Assembly: GCA_930367205.1 (NCBI GenBank)
Contig: OV884013.1
Span: 114,223,475 to 114,287,474 of the forward strand
Origin: Acanthosoma haemorrhoidale
Taxonomy: Eukaryota; Arthropoda; Insecta; Hemiptera; Acanthosomatidae
Direction: 5' to 3'
DNA length: 64,000 nucleotides
This document shows positions 11,956 to 22,810 of the stretch, in pieces. How positions within the stretch are numbered: the first letter of the stretch is position 1; each line of letters begins with the position of its first letter. The notes below the pieces were generated by a model that worked only from the letters and a program-made list of their open reading frames with translations, searched no databases and was not told where the DNA came from. Both the position numbers and the translations under genes were made by a program.

Positions 11956-12367
11956 TTAAGGAATAGATGAGATCAGGTCACGAGGTCATGGATGTTCCTG
12001 ATTCCACGACGAGATTCCATCTGTGGAGGTTCAAACTAATAATTAATTCAAAGTCGGCTTCGTTATTATTTTTCACTGCCTTAAGTTAATGTATGATTCC
12101 AAATCCCGTGGACCTATTGGAGAATCTCAGCCAAACATGTTAGGCCAATAAGCCACCGTTGTATCAGCTGTTTCCGCATCCCCCAAGGCCTGCAGTTGAG
12201 CCCCTCCCCTTGCCAATAGAAGCGGAAGATAGACCAGCGCACAAATCTCATGAATATAAGTGTAAATTTTCATTTCTTTGGAGTGAACTAGATCGTTCAT
12301 TGCCGGATTCTTCGAATTCCGGTCAGAACATCCATGACCTCGTGACCTGATCTCATCTATTCCTTAA
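11956..12367. mobile_element. TTAA-flanked inverted-repeat element (MITE-like)
   Basis: The ends are inverted repeats of about 42 bases (11956-11997 and 12326-12367) that look perfect by eye; the outermost four bases at each end are TTAA. The interior is about 330 bases of unrelated sequence with no transposase. TTAA duplication is the signature of piggyBac-type insertion, so a non-autonomous piggyBac-like MITE fits. A foldback structure or chance TTAA is possible. Confidence 0.7.
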
Positions 12368-13425
12368 GTTTAATTATGGTCTAAAATGCATTACACAGTG
12401 TCCAAAATTGACAAAAAAAAAAAAAAGAAAAAGAAATTGTAAGAACATTTCGACATTTAGCGAAAACAAATGGGATTTTGAGCTATCCCGTCAGGCCAGT
12501 TCAAGCTCTGATTAGGAAAAGTTAAGAGGCAATTTCGCCCCTCCCTCTCTCTCGTTAAAACGAATTGACTTCCTACAGAAGTAAGATTAGGCCGTAAGAA
12601 AATGCATAAATATTTAGTCACGTTCGAATTTTTTGTAACTATTTATGTAAATCATTTCCATTTTAGCCAATCGGCAACTTAATCTAAATGAATTCCCTTT
12701 AGCCGATATAAAGCATCGCTGTAGCGACACTCATCCAAAATAGATTATAGAATTGTTTAGTTTAATTTTCCCAGAGCTAGTTTGCTTTTTACGGCATAAT
12801 ATGTAACAAATATTTAACATGTGCATACTGCATTGGGTACTTGTCTCTTTTTTCCCTTCATTTGAACTATTACTCCCGAACTGCTTTCCCCACTCTACCC
12901 TTCAATGCAGTGTTGCCAACTGCCAGACTTATATGACTGGACAAATAACCCACATTTAATCATATATTTGATTTCCAAAAAAAAAATTTTCTTAAAACGT
13001 TCTAAAATCATTTATAAATGACTTAATCACTTATATAAACACATTATTTCCCATAAATATCTTCTTGAAACAGCCTGTTTCATAAATGTTCATCAGGCTT
13101 ATGGTTATGTCCAAACATAAATTGAGCCAAGTACGAAACTAAAATATTTCTCCTCGTTCCTTATCGTTTCCTTATCACTTGGCTGTCCAACTTAATCTCA
13201 CAACATGTCTATCCTCTTGAGTATTAGCAATTTTCCAGTAACTCAAATTCGTCTCTATCACTGGATATCTCGATGGAAATATACCTCAACTTGAAAATAA
13301 TTACTACTGCATTGAACACAAAAGTAAACAATGTAAAGGTTGTTATATCAGCTGACAATACGATTCAGCCATTGTTGACGTTACGTTAAATAAAGATTAA
13401 TACAAATATAAAAAAAATCATAAAC
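12368..13425. other. Intronic interval, nothing recognised
   Basis: AT-rich sequence inside the ~8.3-kb intron between the Nhe2 exons at 19561 and 11233. No frame with recognisable motifs and no clear repeats were seen. Confidence 0.4.
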
Positions 13426-13433
13426 AGTATAAG

Positions 13434-13703
13434 CAGTGGCGTAACTACAGGGTGGCAGGGCTGGCAAAATGCCACGGGCCCCCGACCCAAGAGGGCCCCG
13501 GCCCAAGTGGCCGCGAGCTCAGAAATATTGTTTTAATATTGTACCTATTTATAAAAATATTAAAATATATATACCATATATTCAATTGAAAATTGTTATT
13601 GGTTGTGGGTAACTAAAATGCTTGTAAGTATAATAAAGCTTAATGATAGGGCCCCCATTAAAGGAATTTGCCACGTGCCCCAGATGATATAGTTACGCCA
13701 CTG
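13434..13703. mobile_element. hAT-type MITE, 270 bp, with 8-bp target duplication
   Basis: The element starts CAGTGGCGTAACTA and ends TAGTTACGCCACTG, exact reverse complements of each other. The direct repeat AGTATAAG flanks it on both sides (13426-13433 and 13704-13711). CAGTGGCGTA ends with 8-bp duplications are the hallmark of hAT elements. Each end also carries a GC-rich patch of GGGCCCCC type. No coding capacity, so it would need a hAT transposase from elsewhere. Confidence 0.9.
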
Positions 13704-13989
13704 AGTATAAGCATAACAAGTATCTCTGCTTCATAATACGCTACTCAAAATACAAATTTTAGCTCTTTCCGTTTGGAACGTAGTGAGCAAAGAAGGAAAA
13801 ACCAATTGTAAGCATGTGGAATTTTCACTTCTTTTTCGCTTTAGATATTGAATTAAAATTTTTAAATATATTATTTTAACTTAGTCTGCTGTTTTTTGTA
13901 CTAATTATTCTCTATGGTGGATTCTCGTAACAAGCGAATTTTTTTCCCTTATAAGTGACGGTGCCCGTTTAATCCCATCTCTGGAAAGA

Positions 13990-14680
13990 CCGACTGTAAT
14001 CTTCTCCCTCCAAAAAGGGAAAAAATCCTTGCCAAAATCATATACTATATGAGTGCAAGAGAACTCACCAGCTTTTTCAATGCACTATCTGGGTATGAAA
14101 ATGGATAGGCATCTCCATTTCTCTACTCATTTTAGTAAAAAAATAGAAAAAGTACGACACAGGTCCTACCGGCTTTACCACTTGCTAACTTGACCCAACT
14201 TGCCACTGCGTCAGAAACTGATATATAAATGTGTCCTCCGGCCAGCTCTGCAGTACGGTGCCCCGCTATATACTCACTTGACTGACAATACAGCTAAAAG
14301 CCTCCAGCAATTTGAGAATGGGATCATGAGAAAAGTGGTCCGACATACCTCTCTCGAGAGGTTAAAGAACGCCTACATGCACCCGTTGCTTGGCGTGCCG
14401 TCGGTGGGTGAGTTCATCCGCCGGAGACACATCAAGTTTTTTCACTCGTTGCAGCGCCTGACAATCCCAGTGGTTAACACAATGGCCTCACCACCCCTCC
14501 CACATCGATGGCAACAGACTGTCCGGGAAAACTAAGTTAAGTTAGTTTGTTAGATTTAGGTTAGTATTAGCACAACTAATTCTTAAGGTGAGCTCTATCA
14601 CTTTTTATCTTCACTCGTCTAGTATTTTTACATTACCTGTACCTGTACTTGTATTAATGTACATCAGCCTACCATAGAAA
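13990..14680 (+). mobile_element. LINE-B copy, 5'-truncated (jockey-like)
   Basis: Plus-strand LINE fragment with the final part of ORF2 and its 3' UTR. The protein runs from MKMDRHLHF through LIYKCVLRPALQYGAPLY, NGIMRKVVRHTS and HPLLGVPSVGEFIRRRH to PHRWQQTV, then a stop at 14535. An in-frame TGA (14190) after LLT breaks the upstream part. Copies of the same family occur near 16, 34-36, 51.5 and 58 kb. Confidence 0.75.
14200..14535 (+). pseudogene. LINE-B ORF2 C-terminal fragment
   Basis: About 111 codons of a jockey-type reverse transcriptase C terminus, downstream of the RT palm. The segment KCVLRPALQYGAPLYTH corresponds to the region after the YADD motif in which jockey proteins carry L.P.L.YG.P.W. 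It lacks endonuclease and catalytic RT residues, so it cannot be active. It ends QTVREN, slightly shorter than the 51.5-kb copy, which ends QTVGEKLG. Confidence 0.7.
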
Positions 14681-15248
14681 AATTCTTTAAACCTGACGGA
14701 TTATATAAAATGTAGCTATGATACAATATTAGCACGGTGTGCATTTATGTAAAGATACATATCATGAAATATGTAGCTCACTCTATGTATATTGAAACAA
14801 CAAAATAAAATCCATCTCTACATCAAAATAAATACTTGTCTTGACGTCATTAAAACTGTTTTGGCACGAGCTCAGTAAGAAAAGGCTCAATTGTATGGCA
14901 GGAGTCATTTGAATCCCCTTACAGCAGACAGACACATTGTAACTTTCCAGTCACGTTACGTCCCTTGTTATCCGTGGTACAATAGGCCATCAACTTCTTT
15001 GAGGGCGATGAAAGTGTTTGCCTATTTGCAGATTGGCAGTGCAGATGGTGTTACATCAGTGGAGAAATGTAATCAGTTTAATGCTTCTCAGCGATGACGC
15101 AGAACTCCCGCCATTGACGTCTTCGGTGTTCTGTCCTCAGTGGCAATGGACGAGAAAGCCTGCCGCTAAATCGGCGCGTCCCCTAAATTGATAATTATAC
15201 ATAGCAGTGAGGTTTCTCATTTGAAAACTCTGAATATTTCACATTTCA

Positions 15249-15420
15249 CAGGTAGCTCAGTTGGAAGAGCCTCCGACCAGATATTGGGGAGGGGGCACAA
15301 CTTATGGTTTTTGAAAAAAATAAAAACCCAGTTTTAACCTTGGCTTATAATTTAGTCTATATATTCTAAGGAACTTCTACAATTTCCTCTGGTTAGTTTA
15401 AACAATATCTATAGCTAATT
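15249..15420 (+). repeat. tRNA-derived SINE-like element
   Basis: Starts CAGGTAGCTCAGTTGGAAGA, a convincing pol III A box. A tail (GGAACTTCTACAATTTCCTC and following bases) aligns with the tail of the 20.5-kb copy (GGAACTCATACAATTACCCT). Two copies sharing both a tRNA-like head and an unrelated tail support a SINE family rather than decayed tRNA genes. Confidence 0.5.
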
Positions 15421-15974
15421 CTTGGAACGTGAAAGTTTACTTGAGCCATGTAGTGGGAACTTCTTCTAAGTAAGTCTCAAAATAATGAGTTTTGTATCTC
15501 ACGTTAATAAACTTGGTTATATACACAGACCCTAGGGCAGTTCCGATCTTGTTTTCTTTTCAAAGAAATTTTCTATGAAATAAGAAAGGTATGTAGCAGC
15601 GATCTGAAGTATTTATCTTTCTATAAATTAATTGATGGTAGCTGGATATATACAAACTCGTGGAATTAGCCAGGCTGTTTGATCAGGTAAAACTAGTGTA
15701 CGTTTGTATGCAGTTATAGGAAATATGAAATGAGATTGTTTTCATCGTTTCCAATTGTCGAATCCAAAGTTTTCTACATATACTTGGCATGTATGTTGTA
15801 AACAGAAACCGGTCGTATGACCGTGTAAGCACGAGGGGGGGGGGTCGTAGGAATCCAACCTATTTCCGTTGGGAAGTTAAGAAAGGAATTTAAAATTAAA
15901 AATAATCTGTAAAGGGTTCGCTCAAATTTGAGCTAGATATTCACTATGATGAATTTGTTTATCATCACTCAACT

Positions 15975-16760
15975 TTCTTTTCTTTTTTTCTTCATAGCCC
16001 CTTTAAATTAGCAGATAATTTATAAGTTATAGAATAAGTTTAGATTATTATATAAAATTATAGAAACTCAGGCGAATCTATTTACAATTTATTTTTGAAT
16101 TTCCTGTAGCGTCGCGCAGGTTTTTTTTTTTTTTTTTCCCTTAGCTCTCAAATTTTTAAGATTATGGATAAGGGAAAAATAGTTCTTTATTGTGCAATAA
16201 TTACAATCTGCCTTTTATAAGGCAATACTCATACAGATAAATGATCTCATTCATACCATATAAGGGAAAAATAAAGGAATTTATTTGGGGTGAGCACAGG
16301 TTTTGATATTTTATAAAAATTATATAATGAATAAACGAGTATAATGATACACATTATAGGTGACTGGACTGAACTGACTCTAATAAAGGTGATGGGGCTC
16401 ACCTTTTTAATCAAACTTAAAAACCAACTTACATACTAATTGTTAACCTAATTTTTCCCCGACAGTCTGTTGCCATCGATGCGGGAGGGGTGGTGGGATC
16501 ATAGTGTTAAACACTGGGTTGGTCAGGTGCTGCAACGTGTCAAAAAATGTTATGTCTCCGGCGGATACACTCACCCACCGACGGCACACCAAGCAACGGG
16601 TGCAGATCAGCGTTCTGTAACCTCTCGAGAGAGGTATGTCGGACCACTTTGCGTATAATCCCATTCTGGAAATGTTGGAGACATATGGCTGTATTGTCAG
16701 TCAAGTGGGTAAATAGCGGGTCACCTTAAAGCAGAGCTGGCCGGAGGACACATTTATAGA
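15975..16760 (-). mobile_element. LINE-B copy, minus strand, interrupted by LINE-A 3' end
   Basis: Minus-strand copy of the family at 14 kb: a broken ORF2 end (GLIRKVVRHTS region, then FNTMIPPPLPHRWQQTVGEKLG split by differences) followed by the 3' UTR with the characteristic CTCACCTTTTT and ATTATATAATTTTTATAAAAT blocks. The 3' UTR is split by an insertion at 16121-16293. The left limit is a T-rich tract followed by TTCATAGCCCCTTTAAA, shared with the 34-kb and 58-kb copies. Confidence 0.7.
16121..16293 (-). mobile_element. LINE-A 3' UTR fragment inserted in LINE-B
   Basis: Begins with a 17-base T run (the poly-A tail on the minus strand) and contains the block attgtgcaataattacaatc and the 20 or so bases after it, identical to the 3' UTR of LINE-A at about 34.36 kb. 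Flanking repeats are GCGCAGG and GCACAGG, an imperfect target duplication. About 170 bases remain, so it is heavily 5'-truncated. Confidence 0.6.
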
Positions 16761-17431
16761 ACTTTATTTACGAACAGAACTTGAAGTGTTTTCAGCAATA
16801 CTAACCTGTCACTTGAGAAGCTACCTAAGATTTAATAATGTAGACATAAAAACGTATCGACGGCGGAGGCCAAAGTGTAAATCAATTTAATATTTTCCGA
16901 CTCAATTTTAATTTGAATACATTTTTTCTAGTCAATAAAATGAAGTGTTAAAATTTATAATGTTATCATAATTTTGGTTGGTATAAATAAAAAATAGCCT
17001 ACGTCCTCCGTATTTACATAGAGTTTCGACTTCATCGATTCGATGATACCAATAAAAAAATAAATAAATTAATAAATATTATCCTACCATCATGATTAGA
17101 AAGTTATTAAATCAATAACGTCAAGAAAATTATTTTTAAAACATTGGAGTTCTGATAGAAAGTTTTTTTTTTCTATTTATTACTTTTTGAAGTGAAGCTA
17201 TAAAAAGTAGAACGTTTAGTTCTCTTTTAATATTGACCTTCAGTCAAGACAGTATATATCTCTATATTTTACGTTAAAAAGCGTCAAATGATTTATTGAT
17301 GTTATTTTTTCAGCGTCAAGTGATGTTATTTTTTCCTGTGGAGTTTCAATCTTCAAAATCAAATTTGCTAAATAATATTTTTTTTTAGTTAAACTTGAAA
17401 TAGCTTTTTTCTTAGTCACTAATTATGCTTT
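16761..17431. other. Intronic AT-rich interval
   Basis: No supported feature; A/T runs and chance frames only. Confidence 0.4.
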
Positions 17432-18260
17432 TTGAACAAAGTAATTGGATCCCTCATGTTCTATGCTATCATGACTACTAAAAAGTCTCCTTACGTTTAC
17501 AAGCGACCTCCTCTAAATACAAAAGTCAGCTATCAAATCTCGCAATATCTAGAGACCCTAACTGTATTTCCAGTCTCACAAATCTGCTTCCTTAAAAATT
17601 CACCAGCCAATGACCTAGTATATCTGGGAATTAAAATGGACAGACACCTCCATTTTACGAAGAAGTTGAAGCAAACTCGCACGAAGTCTTACCGGCTCAC
17701 GCACTTATTAACTTCCCCCAATCTATCACTGCTTCTGAAGCTATTGATCTGCAAGAGTGTACTCAGGCCTACTCTGCTGTATGGTGCACCGCTTTTTCGT
17801 TATCTGACGTATACGACAGCTCGGCGACTCCAACAATTCCAAAACGGTATACTGATGAAAGTGGTCAGAGGTACTTCATTCGAGCAGCGGAGCAACAGTG
17901 AGCGTCACGAGATCTTTGAGCTGCCTACGGTGGATGAATTCAGTCAACGTAGACAACAAATTATTCGATTCCCTCCTGATTGAAATTTTCCCCTGCAATA
18001 CCTGAAAAACCCGGTGTTTAACACGATAACCCCCGCTCCGTCTTAGGTTCTAGGTTTAGGTTTTAGTTTGTAAGTTTTTCTCCCACATTTTCAAACTGAA
18101 AGTGAGTCCCATTACCTTGTAATGTATTTATGTTATTTTCCTTTTAACTTCAATCTGATTTATGTGACCCAACCTCCTTCAAATGCATCTGCGTACAGCA
18201 GAAAGAGAAGAAAAATTTGCTAATTCTTGTTCATTGATTTGTTCATATTTTCACATTGTA
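17432..18260 (+). mobile_element. LINE-B2 (diverged LINE-B) 3' fragment
   Basis: A plus-strand open frame of 183 codons (17432-17983) contains LVYLGIKMDRHLHF, KSYRLTHLL, LICKSVLRPTLLYGAPLF and FQNGILMKVVRGTSFEQ. This is the post-palm part of a jockey-like RT, clearly related to LINE-B but diverged, with a distinct 3' UTR that resembles the copy at 53.95-54.33 kb. The frame ends early at RFPPD relative to LINE-B, followed by an out-of-frame NPVFNTITPAPS. No YADD or endonuclease region remains. Confidence 0.7.
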
Positions 18261-19139
18261 TACTTCAAAGGGTTTAAGAGGGAAAAAACAAAACTTCCTT
18301 ATACCGTTATTTTCTCATCCGTGCCACAAACATTTGCTACTCTATTCTCGGCAATACTCGTCGTTCGAGAGCTCTCATTCATATGTTTTTTTCATCTTTG
18401 TTCCTTTGTGTTTTTTTTGTCACTTGCTGTTGGTTCTTTGTAGTCACCACGCATGGTCAAAGACCCTTTGTTTGTTATAAGCTAAATCACATTAGTCTAA
18501 TGTTCTTTTTTGTCTCTGCTAGACATTTTTATTTTGTTTCTTCTTCTTGTTCTTAGGGGGCAATGAAACTGAGTAAACTGTTTTTGCTCCATTTCATTTA
18601 ACTTTTCTTTGTTCGCTTCAAAAATCAAGTTTATTAAACTGTTGTGATCTTGTTAAAATTTCAGTAAAGAATAACAAATAAAGACAGAAAAAAGTGAAAA
18701 ATGACGTTGCTATGGTTTAAAAAAAAAAAAAGAAAAAATATTAAAACAATCTCTTGAACTATCTGCGATTTGAACACTTCTTTATAGTTCATATTTTATG
18801 TTTCGTCTACCTTTTTGTTTTATTGTTCTTTAAACGCCTCGGCCTTCAGAATTATCTATTCAACTATACACTCTTGAATTGGTTTTAATATCTTTTGCCT
18901 TCTTAAATAATAATTTATTTAATTTCTGTTAATGTCTATACAAATAAATGCTTAACGCTGTAACAGCTGCTGGTGCAATAAGTTGAAAAAAAGCCGAGGT
19001 ATTTCGTTTTGTCAGTAATGCGAGTAGTAATACGCTTGAAATGGCTCATTGCTATCTTCAAAAAAATGTTAGATCTGAGTAATTATTCGATCTAATCGAT
19101 TCTATGGCGTCGATATAATAATACAGTCGATTGTGAGGC
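18261..19139. other. Intronic interval, no gene recognised
   Basis: Contains T-rich overlapping frames and A runs with no recognisable protein motif. A weak similarity to the LINE-C tail was considered near 18.3 kb but is too thin to call. Confidence 0.35.
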
Positions 19140-19450
19140 ACTGCCGACAATCAGGCACCCCCTACTCCAGAGCGGCGGTCCTGGATAATGGGACTGTAGT
19201 CTACTCCCGGAACACAAGATCCCTTCTTTCCGACCTATAAACCCCTTTCTATAGAACTCCATGACTTTCTTTCTCGTTCCACCACTCTCTAGGATTCTCT
19301 CCCTCCTAATATCCGCTAAGCTTCACGGCTTACGTACTTTCGACTCCCTTCTATTCCTACGCCTCTTCACCATCCAGACAGACGGTTAACTTAGGATTTT
19401 TATATTCATTATGACTACTATCGTTTAACTTTTATGTTCAACTTTGTCAA
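19140..19450 (+). mobile_element. LINE-C 3' end remnant
   Basis: One frame reads HDFLSRSTTL, a stop, then DSLPPNIR, the usual C-terminal WNSLPPN motif with the tryptophan codon mutated to TAG. The following block ending catccagacagac is shared with the minus-strand copy near 100-390, and the SRST..L.SLPPN part with the fragments ending at 44976 and 50272. Confidence 0.55.
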
Positions 19451-19560
19451 AGAGTAACCACTAATATTTATTTATTTGGATCAATATTTTATCCCTCTTA
19501 AGAAATAAATATTTCTTTTCTGTTTATATATATATTATAATATTTCTATTATCCACTGAC

Positions 19561-19763
19561 CTGGAAGAAGACGGTGAAGTAGATGACCGCTATTGTGGTG
19601 GTGACGAACATGGGCTGGAGGCGGACGATCCGCGGGTCTATCAGGAGGACCAGGGCGAAGGCGACGGCCCCTCGAAGGCCGCCGTAGGACATGACGAACT
19701 TGTCCACCTTGTTCAGCTTGTACAGGCGGAACTTGTTCACCACTCCTGTCAGCAGGATCACAC
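19561..19763 (-). CDS. Nhe2: Nhe2 exon: conserved YGGLRGA segment
   Basis: A 203-base exon with a TTCTCTAG acceptor and GTCAGT donor. It encodes GVILLTGVVNKFRLYKLNK, then VDKFVMSYGGLRGAVAFALV and a final hydrophobic segment ending YFTVFFQ. YGGLRGA.AF is a nearly invariant SLC9A motif in the ion-translocation region, and the hydrophobic stretches are transmembrane helices. It covers about residues 313-380 of the assembled fragment. Entry phase 1, exit phase 0. GC content is much higher than the surrounding intron, as expected for a constrained exon here. Another frame on the same strand is also open but has no family match. Confidence 0.96.
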
Positions 19764-20041
19764 CTAGAGAACAATATTGCAATGAATTATTCATTACTCA
19801 TAAAGGTAAATACTCATATTCATGCTCATAAAGGAACCAGGAACGTCCTGATATCAGGCATGAGCTATCCCACGTGGAACTGCACCCGACAGAACGACCT
19901 TTCAACCTTTCAAGGAATACTCCAATGTAGTCTATTTGAATTTTTCTGCCGCATGGATGTATCATTTTAAGATTGCTTGTAAGGGAATTTGTAAATTATG
20001 TTAATAATAAAGTATAATCATAGTTGATGCTTAAAACGAAC

Positions 20042-20259
20042 CTAAGGCCCTGAAGATCGAGCAGAAGAAGATGGTGAGGACGACGAACCAGGTGTTCCAG
20101 TCGTGGGTGTCGCTGACGGTAGCCACCCCGAGGAACATGAAGATGATGGTCTCGGATGAGCTGCTCAGCATCTTCATGGTGTACTTGATGGTCGTGTGGG
20201 ATTTGTGTGAGACATTCCCCTCCACGTAATTCTTCATGGTGATGCCACAGAACGTTATC
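20042..20259 (-). CDS. Nhe2: Nhe2 exon: central transmembrane segments
   Basis: A 218-base exon with a TTGCAG acceptor and a somewhat weak GTTCGT donor. After completing the preceding alanine codon it encodes [40 protein letters not shown] and MFLGVATV, ending FCSIFRALG. The block [11 protein letters not shown] followed by a helix with SS.ETIIF.FLGV is a strong SLC9A1-5 signature; ITFCGITM in place of the vertebrate LIASGVVM is the form I associate with invertebrate Nhe2. Covers about residues 240-312. Entry phase 2, exit phase 1. Confidence 0.96.
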
Positions 20260-20464
20260 CTGCAATGCACAATGTAGTCATGACTCTTTTCCACTTTAAA
20301 CAATCCCTTAAAATAATATTAACTTAATCAATAATAACGGGACCTATTCCACTATAATGTATTTTGTAATATTTTCACGTAATGCCCTGGCATTGGAAAA
20401 TTAACTTAAGAGGTCTTACTGTGTCTGAGGTCTTTACTAGGGTTCGTACTAGGAACGTCCTAAC

Positions 20465-20635
20465 TTGAGGCAGGGTCGCTCAGAGCCCTTGGCTGGGTAT
20501 TGGGATGTTCTTGGGTTCGAATCCTGACCCTGGCAGTATATTTTTTCTTTGCTTTATAATTATTAATAGTTTTGAAAAAAAAAAACTTTCCTTAGTTGAT
20601 GTATTGTAGGGAACTCATACAATTACCCTGGTTAC
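20465..20635 (+). repeat. tRNA-derived SINE-like element with B box
   Basis: Contains CAGGGTCGCTCAGAG and, about 45 bases on, GGGTTCGAATCCTGACCCTG. CAGGGTC and GACCCTG can pair as an acceptor stem, and GGTTCGAATCC is a textbook B box. The D and anticodon arms are poor and a 3' tail is shared with 15.25-15.42 kb, so a SINE is more likely than a tRNA gene. It abuts the mariner-type element at 20641. Confidence 0.55.
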
Positions 20636-20640
20636 ATATA

Positions 20641-21492
20641 AAGGGTGTCCAAGAATTAACGCAAGATTTGATTTAAATAGAAAACACAGTTTTTAGTATT
20701 TTGTCGTTATTTTTTTATTGAATTATAAAGTAAATAGGATAGGGTTATTTATGGAATAACACATCGGGCAAATGGCCTCCATGACTTTGCTGGCATGCTT
20801 TTGTCGGAATTTTCCATGACCATTTGGCATAAATGTGATTGAATTTCCTCTTTTAATGCACGGGTGGATGTGGGCTTGTTGACATAAACCTTTGACTTCA
20901 AATAACCCCATAAAAAGAAATCTAAAGGTGTTAAATCACACGATCTAGGGCGCCAATTCTGATCACCGAAACGAGAGAGTACACGACCTGGAAATGTCTC
21001 ATGCAGTATTTGAATAGTTTCATGGGCTGGCTGTGGCACCATCTTGTTGAAACCACATATTGGCCGCATCAATATCATCCAATTTCGGCACAAAGAACTG
21101 TGTTTACGTCGCCGAATTGATGTTCCTGGATTTTCAACAACTCTCTCGCACAGCTTCGATATTGACATTTGAACGGCTTTGGACGACCAGTGTGTTTAGT
21201 GTCTCCAACTGACCCAGTCTCCCTAAATTTTACAATTAATCTCTTCACAGTTGATAAAGCCAAAACACTATTCCGACCATATTTTGTATGAAATTATCGA
21301 ACTGCGGCCGCCAAACTTTCATTATTTTTGAGATAATGTTCCACAATAAAGATACGTTGTTCTATTGTGTAACGTTCCATTTTTACTAACCTTAAACTGT
21401 CAGCTGTTAAATTGTTTTTTTTTAGGGTTGCCAGCACTTTACTGCACAAATGGCGGGAAATTCAAATATTGCGTTAATTCTGGGACACCCTT
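20641..21492 (-). mobile_element. Mariner/Tc1-type element, internally deleted (family M1)
   Basis: Terminal inverted repeats AAGGGTGTCC(A/C)(A/C)(A)GAATTAA and a TA dinucleotide on each side define an 852-bp element. The transposase is on the minus strand in several broken frames: a helix-turn-helix part (LSTVKRLIVKF, GSVGDTKHTGRPK), a piece with the catalytic WFQQDGAT in another frame, and DLTPLDFFLWGYLKSKVYVN near the C terminus. The middle with the first catalytic Asp is deleted. Related defective copies lie at 32039-32781 and 61317-61709. It is in the Nhe2 intron between exons at 27962 and 20259. Confidence 0.85.
20749..21263 (-). pseudogene. M1 transposase remnant
   Basis: Two minus-strand frames together cover the N-terminal DNA-binding helices and the C-terminal DLTPLDFFLWG region. 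The joined order matches other Tc1/mariner transposases, but a frameshift separates the HTH from the rest, another removes QQDGA from the main frame, and an internal deletion removes the first catalytic Asp. It cannot encode an active enzyme. The transposase would cut at the TIRs and insert at TA. Confidence 0.75.
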
Positions 21493-22810
21493 TATTATAA
21501 GACATGATATCCAATCCATTAGTATTGGGCGCTGCCTCGTTGTTTGTTGTAAACAATTTGTTTTATTTGAACACAGTTCAGAGATACGAGCAATAATTTT
21601 GATAAAACGAATCATATAATTTTATTAGAAGTAAATCAGATAAATTCTAGACGATAACGGAAAGACTTGAAGTTTCCTGGAATATAAACTGTAGTTTATT
21701 TTTCCTTTTAAGTTTCCGACTGGAGAATGGAACTTGTAGAGACTGGATCTCCAGCACTGGAGATAAGAACAGAAGAAGAGGGAGAAGGAAGTGGAAATAA
21801 TGTCGGACCGACAGATAACTGTGATTGCTTTGGAGAAATCCCGCTAGGGCAAATACTAGACTTTCTTTCTCATCTTCTCTGGATAAATTTAAATTATTTT
21901 CTATTTAAACATATTTTTAAACAGAATTTTGTCGCTATAATAATTGTGAACTTGAAGAAAATTGCCATAAAAAAAGTCACTGAAACGTGTACATTCATAA
22001 TTAATTCATATTTGAGACGTCAAAGTCTGTTGTCTATTGAGGAAATTATTATTATCATTTGTCAATAATTGTTTATAACTGGCATCAAATCATTAAACAT
22101 AAAAACAATGTCTATAATGTTTTGAATAATAACTTTTTTAATTATTACATTAATTTTGTATTATTAGCAGAATTGCCTTGAATAGTTCGTATTTTTCTTT
22201 CATATGTTTTCGTTCAACGGTGTACTTTTTTACAGGTGTATTACTTTTAATAAATATAACATTTTCTTTGTTCGCGATGCAATCTTGCGGATGTTGAGAT
22301 ACTTTAATCCGAAGTTAACAGATGACTTACTAATTCATATTAAACTTAACCGCTGGTATGCCAGTGACACCGAAACAAGTATAGTGGGTTTCATTTTGTT
22401 TAGAACGGTACGCTAACGGAAATTGAGGCAATTTCATTTGAAAAGTTAGAACTTCAAGAAAGAAAGAACGTAGCAAAAACTACAAATTTCCAACTGTTTT
22501 TTCGGTCTTTATTTGATAAAAAAATGGATTGGAATATGTAAATTGGTTACTGTGATGTATTAGATTCCAGTCCGGAAACGTTATTTATATGGATCATTTC
22601 AAGTCCAGTAGATGCTTGAATTGATGAAATGTCGGCTTGCCTGAAATATATTTACTAAATACTCCTTTAAAACTACAGAAATCGCAAATTTTTTGAAGAA
22701 CTAACCCTATTAAGTAATATACAGATCAAGTAAAATGGCCAACATAAAAAAAACAAAATCAATGAAACCCCCAAAATATGATTTGTTTTTTTCATTGATA
22801 GTGAATTATA
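21493..22810. other. Intronic interval with an unassigned open frame
   Basis: A 113-codon frame at 21727-22068 starts MELVETGSPALEIRTEEEGE and becomes hydrophobic and low-complexity after about 60 residues. No domain is recognised and no splice logic supports it, so it is probably chance. Nothing else is supported here. Confidence 0.3.

Noticed and set aside
19535..19774. Second open frame over the YGGLRGA exon
   Set aside because: Proline/arginine-rich shadow with no family match and wrong phase for its neighbours.
20470..20540. Functional tRNA gene
   Set aside because: B box and acceptor pairing are present, but the D and anticodon arms do not fold well and the 3' tail is shared with another copy, favouring a SINE.
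21727..22068. 113-codon frame starting MELVETG
   Set aside because: No domain, no splice support, and the second half is AT-driven hydrophobic sequence.
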